Shown piece after piece: positions 10,690 to 21,687 of a DNA stretch of 64,000 nt (positions are counted from its first letter, which is position 1; each line of letters opens with the position of its first letter). The notes under the pieces are model-generated. The model did no database searches. It saw only the letters and a program-made list of their open reading frames with translations, and was not told the origin of the DNA. This DNA comes from Fragilariopsis cylindrus CCMP1102 (Eukaryota; Bacillariophyta; Bacillariophyceae; Bacillariales; Bacillariaceae), in contig FMBT01000296.1 in NCBI GenBank assembly GCA_900095095.1, positions 62,001 to 126,000 of the forward strand, written 5' to 3'. The position numbers and the translations under genes are program-made.

Positions 10690-11169
10690 ATGGCATCCTT
10701 AGAACAACAGCAGCAACAGCTATGGCAGCAGCAACAGCAACAGCAAGTCAATTACAACCTATCAACGACGACGACGACGAATGCTAATGTTACTACGTCC
10801 GATCATCCTTCAATAGTAACAGCAACATTATGTGCATACGATCCAGAACTTTCACCAATACCTGATCAACAAGCCTATGCTATATTAGATTTATATGGTA
10901 ACATTATTCGATCATCAAATCCTTCGACATCGTCATCATCAATAGCATCAAGTAGTGGGGACATTATTAAGGATGCACCAATATTATATAAAATGATAGT
11001 AGAATCAACATCATTAGTTCTTGCTTCTGCTTCTGCTACTGGACAAGAAGAAAAAGCAGAAGGATTTGAATTGAAGCGGATGACAATTACATTTGATACA
11101 GTACGATACGTGATTGCACGTGATGAAAATCATATCTATCTTCTACAAACTTCAACAACAACGAAATAA
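10690..11169 (+). CDS. LAMTOR4: LAMTOR4/roadblock-like Ragulator subunit (copy A)
   Basis: The gene encodes 159 residues. A Gln/Thr/Asn-rich leader (1-50) precedes a compact domain with the order seen in LAMTOR4: a PIPDQQAYAILDLYGNIIRSS strand-turn, a helix (KDAPILYKMIVESTSLVLA), then the paired strands LKRMTITFDTVRYVIARDENHIYLLQ. Human LAMTOR4 has the same landmarks (IPDQLGYLVL, then a helix, then [25 protein letters not shown]). In animals LAMTOR4 is a roadblock-fold part of the Ragulator complex that anchors Rag GTPases and mTORC1 to lysosomes; the same role here is inference. The insertion between strand 1 and the helix is Ser-rich. An inverted paralog lies at 21688-22203, and similarity extends into both flanks. 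The match is based on short motifs, so another roadblock-family protein is possible. Confidence 0.6.
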   Translation: MASLEQQQQQLWQQQQQQQVNYNLSTTTTTNANVTTSDHPSIVTATLCAYDPELSPIPDQQAYAILDLYGNIIRSSNPSTSSSSIASSSGDIIKDAPILYKMIVESTSLVLASASATGQEEKAEGFELKRMTITFDTVRYVIARDENHIYLLQTSTTTK

Positions 11170-12151
11170 ATTAACAAACGAAAGGCGTGGTAGCATGTAA
11201 AGCATAGTAAGAGAAAGGGTTATTAAGTACTTTAGAAATCAGGTACTGTAGCAGGTAATGTAATGTATGTATATAACATGGCGGCGTCGTTTAGTTTGTA
11301 ACAGTAACCAGTAATGTATTATAGAATAAAATGAAATAAATAATAGTAAAAGTGAATGAATGAATCATATGAATAACCGTCGTCATGTACGTACGTACCT
11401 ACCTACCTACCTACGTACAGCACGCTTGAAGATCTAACTAGCTAACTAGAGGAATCACTACTAACTTTAGTTTTAGTAGGTTCTTGATGGATTTGGTCCT
11501 TTGGGGAAAATAAAAACTCTCTCTTAGTCAACGACGAATAATATTTATTTATTTTGAAAAAACACGTCCAACATACCCGATGATAATGAGTCCTCTCATA
11601 ATGTACCAATAACAACAAAAATTATCGCATTGACTAATATAATAACAGCAATAGAGACATCTGTACTAGCACTTTCTCTATTCATGTATTATTTGATTTT
11701 TAAACTTCCTCTTCTATGCACCTCTTCCTAGCGATTCGAAATCTCCTGCCTGCCATCCATATACTTCCTTATAGAATTTTCCTCAAAAAACCAAATTCAA
11801 CCCAAACTTTCTGTCCTTGTTAAGTGTACATATATCTACATTTTGTCTATCTTTCGATATCTATGGAGGTTCGATTCGTTACATTCCCATTGTCATGGTG
11901 ATGATGGGATAAATTTCGATTTCAATTCTTAATAATAAGAATTTTCGCTTGTCGCGATTTTAAAACTGGACCAGGCATTATGATTTCTTGTTATTCAAAA
12001 ACAAAATCGCGCGGTTGAATTGGGGGGATGCGATTATTTTTAAATTCTTTTTTCTTCTTCGATATTTTATGACGTGTTAAATATATCGCACAAATTTTTA
12101 TACACGTATGAACGGAAGATAGTCCAATATAGAATAACGATGTTGTTTTTT
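11170..12151. other. Convergent intergenic region
   Basis: The 3' ends of the LAMTOR4-like gene (plus) and the HMG-box gene (minus) face each other across this spacer. It includes a (TACC)/(GTAC) run near 11388-11420. The first 45 bp after the stop resemble the 3' flank of the paralog at 21688. No gene is seen. Confidence 0.5.
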
Positions 12152-14383
12152 CTATAGTTTTTGTTGTTGTTCTAGTCGATAATCACGATGTACAACAGTA
12201 TTAACTTTGGAACTGCTGATTGTTGTTGTAGTTGTTGGCAATGCACCGGTAGAAATTACACGACGTTTGACCTTATTGCTAGGACTAATAATACTGGCAC
12301 TAGCAGTGGGAGTAGTGGCGATACTGTAGTTGGCATTACTATTGTCAGCACTATTATTGCTAGTACTACTATTCCTTTTCTTTCTACCACCACTATTACC
12401 ATCAGTACTAGTACCAGAATAAGCAGCAGTACCATCAGCATCAGTAGGTTGTTGACTTATTTGACTATTACGTTGACGTTGTTGTATTCTTTTTCTCCTT
12501 CTATTACGTTTGGAGGATGATATTGCTTTACTATAATTTTTTATATCATATATATCCATTTCATTTTTGTATCTATTCATATCAATATTTGCTTTTGATT
12601 TATATATTGCCATTGATATAGCATCTAATTCTTGCCATCTTTGTCCAATTATTTTTGCTAATGACTCAAAACTTATCTTACCATGTGGTTGTGGTTGTCC
12701 AGTTGTTGTTGTTATTCCTGTTGTTATTTGTCCTTCATTACTAGGAGTAGTAGTAGCATTAGAATTACTTGTAATTTTATCCACGATACCATCGAACGCA
12801 GTTGCAGTTGCAGTACTAGCTGCAGTACTAGTTGCAGTACTGGTTGCGGTACTAGTTGCAGTTGCATCAGTTGCATCAGTTGCAGTATTCGGTGGCGACA
12901 ACGCAGTGATGGTTTTTGGGACACCACTAGTACTATCACTTATTGGACCATCATTACCAGCAGCGTTATCAGTAACAATAACAGTACTATCAATATCATC
13001 AGTTTTATTACTATCATTATTATTCAATATACGATTCCGTTCTTCTTTAAAAAAAATATTGTACGCACTTAATGGACGTTTGGGACGATCCTTTGGTTTA
13101 TGAGATGGTTCTAATGTTTTGATACGTTCCTCTTCATTGGATTGTTTCATCATATCCTCGAATAATTCACCGGCATATATCGACCATGGTAATAATATAC
13201 CGTTGGTGGCTGCTTGAAATGATTCTTTTTCATTTGGTAATACAAATGATGTAATGCTTTTATCACTACCATCCCGACCAATACCACCAATACCACTACC
13301 ACCAGCATTACCCGTAGTGGTCAACCTACTACTACATGTACGATCAGTGATATTGATACTATCAGATCTTGTCATACTACTACTACTGCTGTTGGTATTG
13401 TTATGACTCGTCGGTGCGCATGGTGATGGCATAATATTATGATTATCCATAATAACATTACTACAAGCACCAACATTGTTCTTCATGAACGAACCACCTG
13501 CTGATGATGAGTAGTTTGAGTAGTTGTTGCTGTTGTTAATACCAGCATTACTACGACTGTTATAGTTATTGCCATGTTGGTGTTTACCTAATACTGCTCC
13601 TGCTCCTCTCCGTTGATTCATTTCAGATGTATTACCATTCAAAACTATTTCACTTAATTGTTCATCAGTTAGACTACTAAAATATTCTCCTCTGCTAATA
13701 TCATCACCCGTCATAATGGTTGTCGTAAGATCTACTACTTCTTCATCAGGGCTTACATTATTGCTGTTGTTATTATTGTTCACGTTACTGTTAGTATTGA
13801 AGTTATTATTACAAAATCCACTACTACCACCACCATAATGTGCACCGCCGAATGATGATCTAGTACTCATCATTGGTAAACTTGTATACATCCTTTTATT
13901 ATTCATTGTATCCATATTCATATTCATACTACTGGCATTCATATTCATATCAAGATTATTCCATGAAGCATTATTATTATTATTACTATTATTATTATTA
14001 TTATTGTAACCACCACTATATATACTTGAACTAGACGATAATATCTTTGATATGTTATCACCACAACTTGCACTTATTCCAGAGCTACCATACATATTAG
14101 ACATTGAATCTAATGTAGGTATCCTTGGCAACATCTGTTGTTGCTGAAGTTGAAGTCGAAGCTGCTGCTGTTGTTGATGTTGATGTTGCTGTTGATGTGT
14201 TACATGATGTTGTCGAAGACGTTGCTGCTGCTCTTGAAGACGTTGATTATTCTCGTTTACTTTCTTTTTCTGCTTCTTGAGTTGTATGAACATATCAAAT
14301 GGATCAATCGTTAGGCTATTAGTAGTAACAGCGGAATTGCTTCCAGTACTGTCCATAGGTAATTCGTTCTTAGGATCATCCAT
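12152..14383 (-). CDS. HMG-box protein with a split box and low-complexity tracts
   Basis: The gene encodes 743 residues from ATG 14383; the frame opens 18 codons earlier only at a GTG that directly follows a stop. Residues about 20-70 are basic and Gln-rich (KKQKKKVNENN, then poly-Gln), and 90-330 are Asn/Ser/Met-rich. An HMG box begins at about 430 with DRPKRPLSAYNIFFKEERNR. It resumes at about 566 with KISFESLAKIIGQRWQEL and ends with the SKANIDMNRYKNEMDIYD helix. Between the two halves lies about 100 residues of Thr/Ala/Ser/Asn low complexity, including a TATS repeat. HMG boxes bind and bend DNA, so a chromatin or transcription role in the nucleus is expected. The C-terminus has a basic patch (SKRNRRRKRIQQRQR), a likely nuclear localisation signal. 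No intron is needed, because the insert keeps the frame. Confidence 0.8.
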   Translation of the reverse strand: MDDPKNELPMDSTGSNSAVTTNSLTIDPFDMFIQLKKQKKKVNENNQRLQEQQQRLRQHHVTHQQQHQHQQQQQLRLQLQQQQMLPRIPTLDSMSNMYGSSGISASCGDNISKILSSSSSIYSGGYNNNNNNSNNNNNASWNNLDMNMNASSMNMNMDTMNNKRMYTSLPMMSTRSSFGGAHYGGGSSGFCNNNFNTNSNVNNNNNSNNVSPDEEVVDLTTTIMTGDDISRGEYFSSLTDEQLSEIVLNGNTSEMNQRRGAGAVLGKHQHGNNYNSRSNAGINNSNNYSNYSSSAGGSFMKNNVGACSNVIMDNHNIMPSPCAPTSHNNTNSSSSSMTRSDSINITDRTCSSRLTTTGNAGGSGIGGIGRDGSDKSITSFVLPNEKESFQAATNGILLPWSIYAGELFEDMMKQSNEEERIKTLEPSHKPKDRPKRPLSAYNIFFKEERNRILNNNDSNKTDDIDSTVIVTDNAAGNDGPISDSTSGVPKTITALSPPNTATDATDATATSTATSTATSTAASTATATAFDGIVDKITSNSNATTTPSNEGQITTGITTTTGQPQPHGKISFESLAKIIGQRWQELDAISMAIYKSKANIDMNRYKNEMDIYDIKNYSKAISSSKRNRRRKRIQQRQRNSQISQQPTDADGTAAYSGTSTDGNSGGRKKRNSSTSNNSADNSNANYSIATTPTASASIISPSNKVKRRVISTGALPTTTTTISSSKVNTVVHRDYRLEQQQKL

Positions 14384-14439
14384 TTTATTGGAATTTGAAT
14401 GTTCTTCGTTGGGTATAATTGAGACTGCTGCTGCCACTT

Positions 14440-14860
14440 ATTATCAATATCAATATCAATATCAATATCAAAGAACGTATTGAACAATAATTCTTCCGTC
14501 CGTTATGTTATATCTTACAGTACGTGTAATAGATGGGGACCAATCGATGTCTCTTTCTGTCTCTGTCTCTCTCTCTCTCTCTCTGTCTCTCCCTCTTTCT
14601 CTTCGTGATTATTCGAATGGAATAGAGTTGAATGAAAATCAATTGAATTGAGTTGAGTTGAGTTGAGTGGGTTTTGAGTTGGTTCGACGTATCGATCGGT
14701 CTATTGGATTGAATTGAATTGAATTGAATTGAATTGAATTGAATTGAATTGAATTGAATTGAAATGAATTGAGTTGAGTTGAGTTGAGTTGAGTTGAGTT
14801 GCATTGAATTGAATTGAATTGAGTTGAGTTGAGTTGAGTTGAGTTGATTTGCTTTGCGGT
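14440..14860. repeat. Simple-repeat cluster upstream of the HMG-box gene
   Basis: Three microsatellites follow one another: (ATCAAT)n at about 14440-14470, (CT)n at about 14553-14592, and a long pentamer array of TTGAA/TTGAG units at about 14640-14856. The array alternates blocks of GAATT and GAGTT. Frames across it translate to poly(NSTQL)-like strings and are not genes. Confidence 0.9.
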
Positions 14861-16100
14861 CAGAGAAGAAAGGAATAATTCATTTGCATCTTTATTTGCG
14901 CACACAAGTAAAACTTACTTACCACCTGGTTGTCTTGATGAATGATCTATTTCTCGCTCTCTCTCTCTCTCTCTCTTCCTTGTTCGTGTTCGTGTACGGT
15001 AGTGCGCTTTTTTTTTGCTTTGTCTTGTTTTCCTTTAACATGAGTGGAGGCAAGTACGTGATCCTGCTAGTGTACTCCTTTCGCATGAATGAGCAGTGAA
15101 AAAAGACACACAAAAACAATGATACATTCACGTGATGAGCAAATACAAGAAGATTGATCTTTTTATTTAGATAAATGTTGGACAGAGAATGTACTGTGTA
15201 TTGGATGTTGGAAGGGATATAATAGGCCGCTCAAGCAAACCCTTTGACTTTACATAGAATTCTTCTTCAAAGTGAAAGCGGTGTACTGTGTGCAATAGCA
15301 ATATCACAAATTGTAGTCTTTATGTACAGTACAACCTACATACGTGACATGTACGGCGGTAAAAAAGTATCGGAGGCAGATCGAGGAGATTAGACTAATA
15401 ATTGTTATGTAATAAATATCAATTAACAGCTCACAGCTGTGTCAATTGACAAATTCATGCATTACCAAACATCTTTCTTTCGCATGTTGTACTGTACTCG
15501 CTACCGGGTATCTATCATTAAAAACTAAGAACACGAGTTCCTTAATTCTGATACGCACTTACTTGCTTAGGAATAAAAATATCGGAAAAACTTTAATGCA
15601 CGCGCTAACTAACTTACCAGTCTTCAATCTAGAGCGAAGTATCCATTGCAACTTCTGTGTTGTCATTGATTAACACGTGTACTTGATTCTCCACTATTTA
15701 TTAACGTTTCGCTGTTACCGTACTGTACCTACCTTTTCAAACAGGAGGAACATCCTCCTCGATTTGAAGAAAAAAAAAACGTAAATGAGCAAAAATTCGT
15801 ATCCCCCAGCGTAGCGTACGCGCGATTCATTGTCAATCGGCTACTGGACAGAGTTGAATCAATCGAATGAGTCAAAAGAATTCCAGCACAAATAATATTT
15901 GGGGTCGATTTATTATATTTTAGTAGAATGTTTGATTTTTGCACCTCTTAATGGGAAACAGAAAATGGTCCATTCATCCAGACGACATTGATCAATGATT
16001 TGAAATGACTATAACATACATACTGCAATAACAAAAATAACTATTAACTTCTTCTGTAAAATACTGATTTTATTGTAGAGCATCATCTATCATCTATCAC
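14861..16100. other. Intergenic, nothing coding
   Basis: This AT-rich spacer has a second (CT)n run at about 14954-14975 and several TACTGTAC-type words (for example near 15328, 15490 and 15716). CG dinucleotides are present at ordinary frequency here, unlike the block that follows. No gene is recognised. Confidence 0.5.
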
Positions 16101-16209
16101 CATCACACAAAAATAGATGTTCCTTCAAAAATAAAAGAAAGTAAAGCAGGAACCAACCAGCTGACATCATGCACTTACAGTGGGGACCTAAATTGCTTAT
16201 AATGTATGC

Positions 16210-16249
<40 letters not shown>

Positions 16250-16355
16250 TTCTTCCTTTCTGATGGTGGGAGGAGAAAGATTGTACATGCTACCATGGGC
16301 CATGGAGAGAGTAAAGGAGGTCTGTCCTCAAATGTGTGTGTGTGTGTGTGTAATG

Positions 16356-16386
<31 letters not shown>

Positions 16387-18555
16387 GATACTGGGTAGGG
16401 GGGTTCATCCATGCTCTTGACATTTTTAATTGTAGACTTGGTCCTCATTATCTTTGATCCCACTGACTTGTTCACACTGAGATACATGTGGTATATAATC
16501 GATGATTGTGGCATTCTGCATTGCAATGTGTTGGAAATTGAGGGTGTGCTCCAAGGGAGGAATTATTGAGGTGGTTGTGGGTGACTGACTAACATTCTTA
16601 AACAACTAGTGCAGAGCTGGCTACTACCTGCCAAAAATGCTTGCCTAGACAAACTTATGGCCACCAGTTCTCTTGTAGGGTGTGATTTTGTTCATCTTTG
16701 AGTAACTGATGTGCATATTATTTATTTTTCTAAGGAAAGAATCACATAATGTTTTTTCTATGATATTGAATAGTGCAGAATAATAGATATAAAAATTCTA
16801 CACACAACGCAAAATCAATTTGTTGCCATATAATACAAATTTTATTACATCACCATGGCAATGGATATGAAAAGTATTATCATCAACCATATCTCTCATT
16901 TACTGATACTAATGATCAATCAGATCAGAACAACTGAAGGAAATGTGTGGGGTTTAATCTGGTTCAACATGCTATGGAATAGAGATGTGAATAAATACAG
17001 AGTCTTACTTAAACATGCCATTTAACATGCCATAGAGGAAGTGCAAGAAATAGATACTATATGAGCAACCAAAGATATGATGTGATGAGTAGGTAGGAGA
17101 AGTGAGGATTTTCAGGAAGATATATAAAATAAAAGAAAATACCCAATTTATTAGCTTGCATCCATAGTCTTACAACACAGGCCGGCCTAAGGCTGACAGG
17201 AGAGCACTAAGCTGCAGGACACAAGAAGTACTCTTCATCCACTATCTGAATTAAAAATGTGTTCAAGCAAGTCTGTTTGGTAATGAGATGGAATTTGTAA
17301 TCGGTATTTATTGTGCACTAGGAGCTGCAGGCACTCCGATGCCTCATGTCATTTTTCTTTCTTCCCAGGATTATTTAATACGTATTATCTTGCAAACAAT
17401 ACACAGAAGACTCAAGTAGGTGGTGGAATGACATTGATTTCCAATGTTGTAATCCCCCATGATGAATTTTTTAGTAATTATATCTTGAAGCCCCCCCCCC
17501 CCCCCTACCCAACTTGAGTTATGTATACATGGCACCAAGAAATCTAAATGTACAGAATTGTCATATTTCAATGGATTCATGCTTGGTCTAGGAGGATTGC
17601 AAGTTCTTCTTGGCTCTAAATTCACGTTGTAGGTGTGAATAGGAGGTAGACAAACAGACTGACCAGTAACTAAGGTAGATAGAAGAACCAGATCTGCATT
17701 TCTGAAAACCACATAATGAAACTTGTAACTGCATATGCCACACACCACTATATCAAAACAATTTTCCATGACACCATAATATTAGGTCTTTTTTAGGTCT
17801 CTACTACACCCACTGCACCACAGAGTGGTTCTGAAATATCTTTGAGCTTGGTGTGTCAAGAGCATATCCCTCCTCCCCATATAGTATGTGAAAAGTTTGT
17901 TGGTGGCTAAACTGTCCTCAAACAACTGGGTGGTAGTGTACAGTACAGGTACACAAAATTATCTTTGACACATTCAGCTTTTGGAAACTATTCTACTGTG
18001 ATCTTCTCTCTTGCATTTTCTCCCATATGGGGGGTACATCACACCAGAAATGGACAGAAGCAACATCCATCAGTCAGAATACTCCTAGCAATTTTAACAG
18101 TTGTGAAACTGATGGTAAAGTTCATACACTTTACTTGGCTTGCACAATGAAGGGAGAAAATAAGTGCACCATGAATGGATTATTCTAGTATCTCCTATAC
18201 CTTGTCCTGAATTATTGCTGACAGCAAGAGAGTGTTCAGAAGGTTGCTGGCCATATATTGTTGATTGCTCCCTAAGTCAGTGTGTTTATTTGGGGAGCTA
18301 CCACATTTTAGTGACATACTTTAATGTTGACAGTGACACACCTCTTTAAACTGGAATCATCAGGGGGGTGGGTGGGGTTCAACAGGGACCCCCACAAACT
18401 ATATTTCTGTTCCATTTGAATTATAAGTGTATTTAAGGAGTAATTGAAAGGATTCATCAGCAGTATATATAGTTGTTTGGGTCAGGGAGCATGTCATCTT
18501 TCTTCACCAGCCATGTACAGTATTGTAAGTGTGGTTCAACCCCATTTCCCTACGA
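16100..18555. other. CpG-depleted non-coding block 1
   Basis: Over about 2.4 kb I find only around nine CG dinucleotides by hand, with none in 18051-18551, whereas TG and CA words are abundant. Flanking sequence on both sides has normal CG content, and the right edge is sharp (CG-rich from about 18620). The block contains (TA)n at 16213-16245, (TG)n at about 16335-16384 and a 15-C homopolymer at 17491-17505. It has no ORF above background. This composition is what long-term cytosine methylation and deamination would leave, so an old silenced transposable element or heterochromatin is the likely origin. No transposase, reverse transcriptase or terminal repeat was recognised. Confidence 0.6.
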
Positions 18556-19431
18556 TATCCACTGTACGGTATTTGAGCCTGGTGTTCTACAATACTGTGT
18601 ACTGATGACATGGGGTCTCCGCTAGCGCTGCTCAAGGCAACACACAGCGCGACTAAGAATTCGCAGATGGTACGTACAACTGCGAATAATAATTGTTTAA
18701 AGTACTTCTACAAAGTCGCTTATGTTAACTCGAACGTTTATATGACGACGCGGCTTCGGTACAAACAGAGAAGATACAACTAATGAAATTCAAAAAAGAA
18801 CAGAGAAAGAGGACACTAAACAATGACATACACATTTCTGAAGTTGTTTTGCGACTTCTAAGTTGTTTGCGACTTCTATTTCTGCTCAACGCAATAGAGA
18901 ACAGATGACTATCGTCAGTGTGTTCTTTTTCTATTTCTACTTAATATACTTTTACGCATGCCCTACGTATGTCTGATGATTCAATTACAGTAACATGATT
19001 TCTATAATTCTGTCACTGGTCGCATGCGTTTACACGTTGATGTAGAATCTAATTGCATATTTTTTGCCTCTACATCGCGTGTGATAGTGCGTCTTCTTCA
19101 AACATTCTTCCATAATGTGTGTTGTTTTGCCACACATCATCGTATCGTTTTAGTAAGGGCTTCGCGTGAGTAAGGGGGTCGCCGCTGCGTAAAAACTACG
19201 TACACATTAATTATGATTGTACACTTGTGGTAGTCACAAGAAGCACAAAAAACTAGTAAAAAGCTTAAGAACCTCTGCACCAACTTGAGCTCACATAATT
19301 CAATTATACGATTCAATTACGTATCTTCTATTATATATATTTCGTGTGGTAAATAACTTAAAAGAAGAATTATACCCACCCCACCCTTTAGAGCGCAATC
19401 TGTCCACGTGCCTAATAACATAAATAGAGAT
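18556..19431. other. Upstream region of the bZIP gene
   Basis: CG dinucleotides return here. There is a close local repeat around 18843-18878 (TTGCGACTTCTAAGTTGTTTGCGACTTCT). The final 200 bp are presumably the promoter and 5' UTR of the bZIP gene. No other gene is seen. Confidence 0.45.
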
Positions 19432-21219
19432 ATGACTGATTCTGTATCTGATTCTACGTTGGATTCGGAATCCGATGAACGAGATGATAAAAATAATATG
19501 AATATACCAAACGAGGTGGTTGCAGCTGCTATTGCTTCCACTTCCACTTCCACTACTTCCTTATTACCAGTACCTCCACATAACTATAATTATCACCACC
19601 AATTGTCGTCGTTATCATCGTCCGCCGCTACTGATATTGCTACTGCTACTAATACAGCTGCAGCAGCTGCTGAAGCTTCCGTATCAGCTGCTGCTGCTGC
19701 TGCTGCGGCTAACACTTGTAACTTTCTTTCAGGTGATGACGACATTGGTGATGATGACGCGGATGCTGATCATGATGATCATGTTGCTCTTAGTGCTGAT
19801 GACGCTGTGCATGCTGCTGCTCTTGGTGCTGCTGCTATTAGTAGTAGCAGTGGCGGCAGCGGCGGTAACGTTGGTAACGGTGGTCATCTGAAGGGTGCAA
19901 TGCGTCAAAGACGATTATCAATGAATCGTGCATCAGCAAAGGCAAGACGAAGTCATAAGAAATGTTTATTGTCATCATTAACGACACAGGTTGATGTATT
20001 AAAAGGACAATTGAATCAATCAAGATTAGAAGAAAGTCAATTACAAAGACGTAATACACAGCTTAGACTTGAATTACAACAACGATCAAATAGTAATAAT
20101 ATCAATAGTTCTGGACTTAATGTTGGTGGTGCTATTAATACTGGTATTCAAGCTCAAGCTCAACACGCATCACAATCAATGCAATTACAACAACAATTAC
20201 AGCTACAACAATTTCTTCAGGTACAGCAATTACAATTACAGCAGCAGCAGCAGGTACAACAGCAAAAGCACCAGCAGCAACAGCAGCAGCAACAGCAGGA
20301 GGAACCATCTTCGTTGGGGATGATGATGAATACTTCGGCGTCCACGCAGTTGCCATCATTATCTAACTCATCGTCCGCGTCGTCATCGCAGATACAGCAA
20401 CAGCAGCAGCTCCTACAACAGCTCATGAATCAACGGCAGCAAGGTAGTACTGGGAACAATAACACTGCACTTTCGGAGCTACTGCATCAGCAGCAACAGC
20501 AGCATCAGCAACGTGCACCGAATCTTAACTTAACAACAAAGCCTATGTCATTCAGTAGTGCGGCTTCTGGTATTGCACAACCACCATCGTCGTCGTCGTC
20601 GTCGTTACAGCCGCAGCAGCAGCAGCAGCAACAAGAACATCATCTACAACAGTTGTTAGCATTAGGATTATCTCCTTCGATGATGAACAACAACGACAAC
20701 AGCAACGGCAACGGTATCATATCATCACCGTCAAACATTAATAGTAATAACCAAGTTCAACAACAACAGCAACACCAACAACCATCAGGATCTTTGTTAT
20801 CGTCATTAACATCGTCTCTCTTTAATACTAGTGGTCGTAGCAATACCAATGGTGGCGCTAGTAGCAGTAATAATAACAACAACAACAGCAACAACAGCAT
20901 CAACAATATTAGTAATAATCAACTAGGACTACAAGCGGCACAGCAACAGCAACAGCAACAACTACCCCAGCAGTCTCAGCAGCAGTCTCAGCAGTCTCGG
21001 CAACAACGAAATAATGGTGGTAGTAGTAATACTAATATTGTAAACAATATTAATAATCTTCTTCAAGATCAGTTATTGAATATTGCACAACAGCAACAAC
21101 ATCAGAATCAAGATCAACAATCAGGACAACAACAAGAACAGCAGCTAGATCAGCAGCAGCTAGATCAGCAGCAGCTAGATCAGCAGCAGCTAGATCAGCA
21201 ACAGCAGTATCAGATTTAG
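19432..21219 (+). CDS. bZIP transcription factor, Gln-rich
   Basis: The gene encodes 595 residues from ATG 19432; the frame is open 8 codons further upstream but only from a GTG. The N-terminal 50 residues are acidic. An Ala/Ser-rich and then Asp/His-rich stretch follows. The bZIP lies at about 155-215: a basic region RRLSMNRASAKARRSHKK with the diagnostic N-x7-R spacing (NRASAKARR), then a leucine zipper with Leu/Val heptads (LSSLTTQVDVLKGQL to QLRLEL). The remaining 380 residues are Gln, Ser and Asn low complexity, ending in four copies of QQQLD. bZIP proteins dimerise and bind palindromic DNA, so a nuclear regulator is the expected role; the target genes are unknown. Its compositional style matches the HMG-box gene 5 kb away, which lies between the same pair of LAMTOR4-like copies. 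Confidence 0.85.
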   Translation: MTDSVSDSTLDSESDERDDKNNMNIPNEVVAAAIASTSTSTTSLLPVPPHNYNYHHQLSSLSSSAATDIATATNTAAAAAEASVSAAAAAAAANTCNFLSGDDDIGDDDADADHDDHVALSADDAVHAAALGAAAISSSSGGSGGNVGNGGHLKGAMRQRRLSMNRASAKARRSHKKCLLSSLTTQVDVLKGQLNQSRLEESQLQRRNTQLRLELQQRSNSNNINSSGLNVGGAINTGIQAQAQHASQSMQLQQQLQLQQFLQVQQLQLQQQQQVQQQKHQQQQQQQQQEEPSSLGMMMNTSASTQLPSLSNSSSASSSQIQQQQQLLQQLMNQRQQGSTGNNNTALSELLHQQQQQHQQRAPNLNLTTKPMSFSSAASGIAQPPSSSSSSLQPQQQQQQQEHHLQQLLALGLSPSMMNNNDNSNGNGIISSPSNINSNNQVQQQQQHQQPSGSLLSSLTSSLFNTSGRSNTNGGASSSNNNNNNSNNSINNISNNQLGLQAAQQQQQQQLPQQSQQQSQQSRQQRNNGGSSNTNIVNNINNLLQDQLLNIAQQQQHQNQDQQSGQQQEQQLDQQQLDQQQLDQQQLDQQQQYQI

Positions 21220-21554
21220 ATGTATAATACTATATACAGTACATGAAACGAAAATTTTTGGACTAAGGACATTCGGTTTTTTAAACACATACATACATAC
21301 ATACATACATATAACACAAAACAAGAAAATATCAATCAATCAATCAATCAATCATATGACAAATCAATCAGAAGAAATCGAACGTCGATGCTGCCAAGCA
21401 AAAAAGTCAGTCAACATCAATCCACGAACGTACATCAAAGGTACCGGTATCGCATCGCACGCACATTCCGAAGAATTAAAAAAAAAGATAAAAGTAAAAT
21501 CATAAATCAAATCAAACAGTCGAATAAATCAAATCCTACAGTTTAGTTTTTTAA

Positions 21555-21589
<35 letters not shown>

Positions 21590-21687
21590 TGTAGTCTTGT
21601 CTTACTATAGCTAGTAGAGATAATAGACTCCAATACAATCCAATCCAATTCCTTCTTCTGCTTTATATGCTACGCTTTTTGTTTTAT
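21220..21687. other. Convergent spacer with short repeats
   Basis: The bZIP gene and LAMTOR4-like copy B end towards each other here. It holds (ACAT)n at about 21286-21312, (AATC)n at about 21333-21352 and (AACT)n at about 21556-21588. No gene. Confidence 0.6.

Noticed and set aside
12567-13103. 178-codon plus-strand frame over the HMG-box gene
   Set aside because: The minus strand encodes recognisable HMG-box helices; this frame is their antisense.
14508-14905. Two overlapping minus-strand frames reading repeated STQLN and NSIQF
   Set aside because: They are direct translations of the TTGAA/TTGAG pentamer array.
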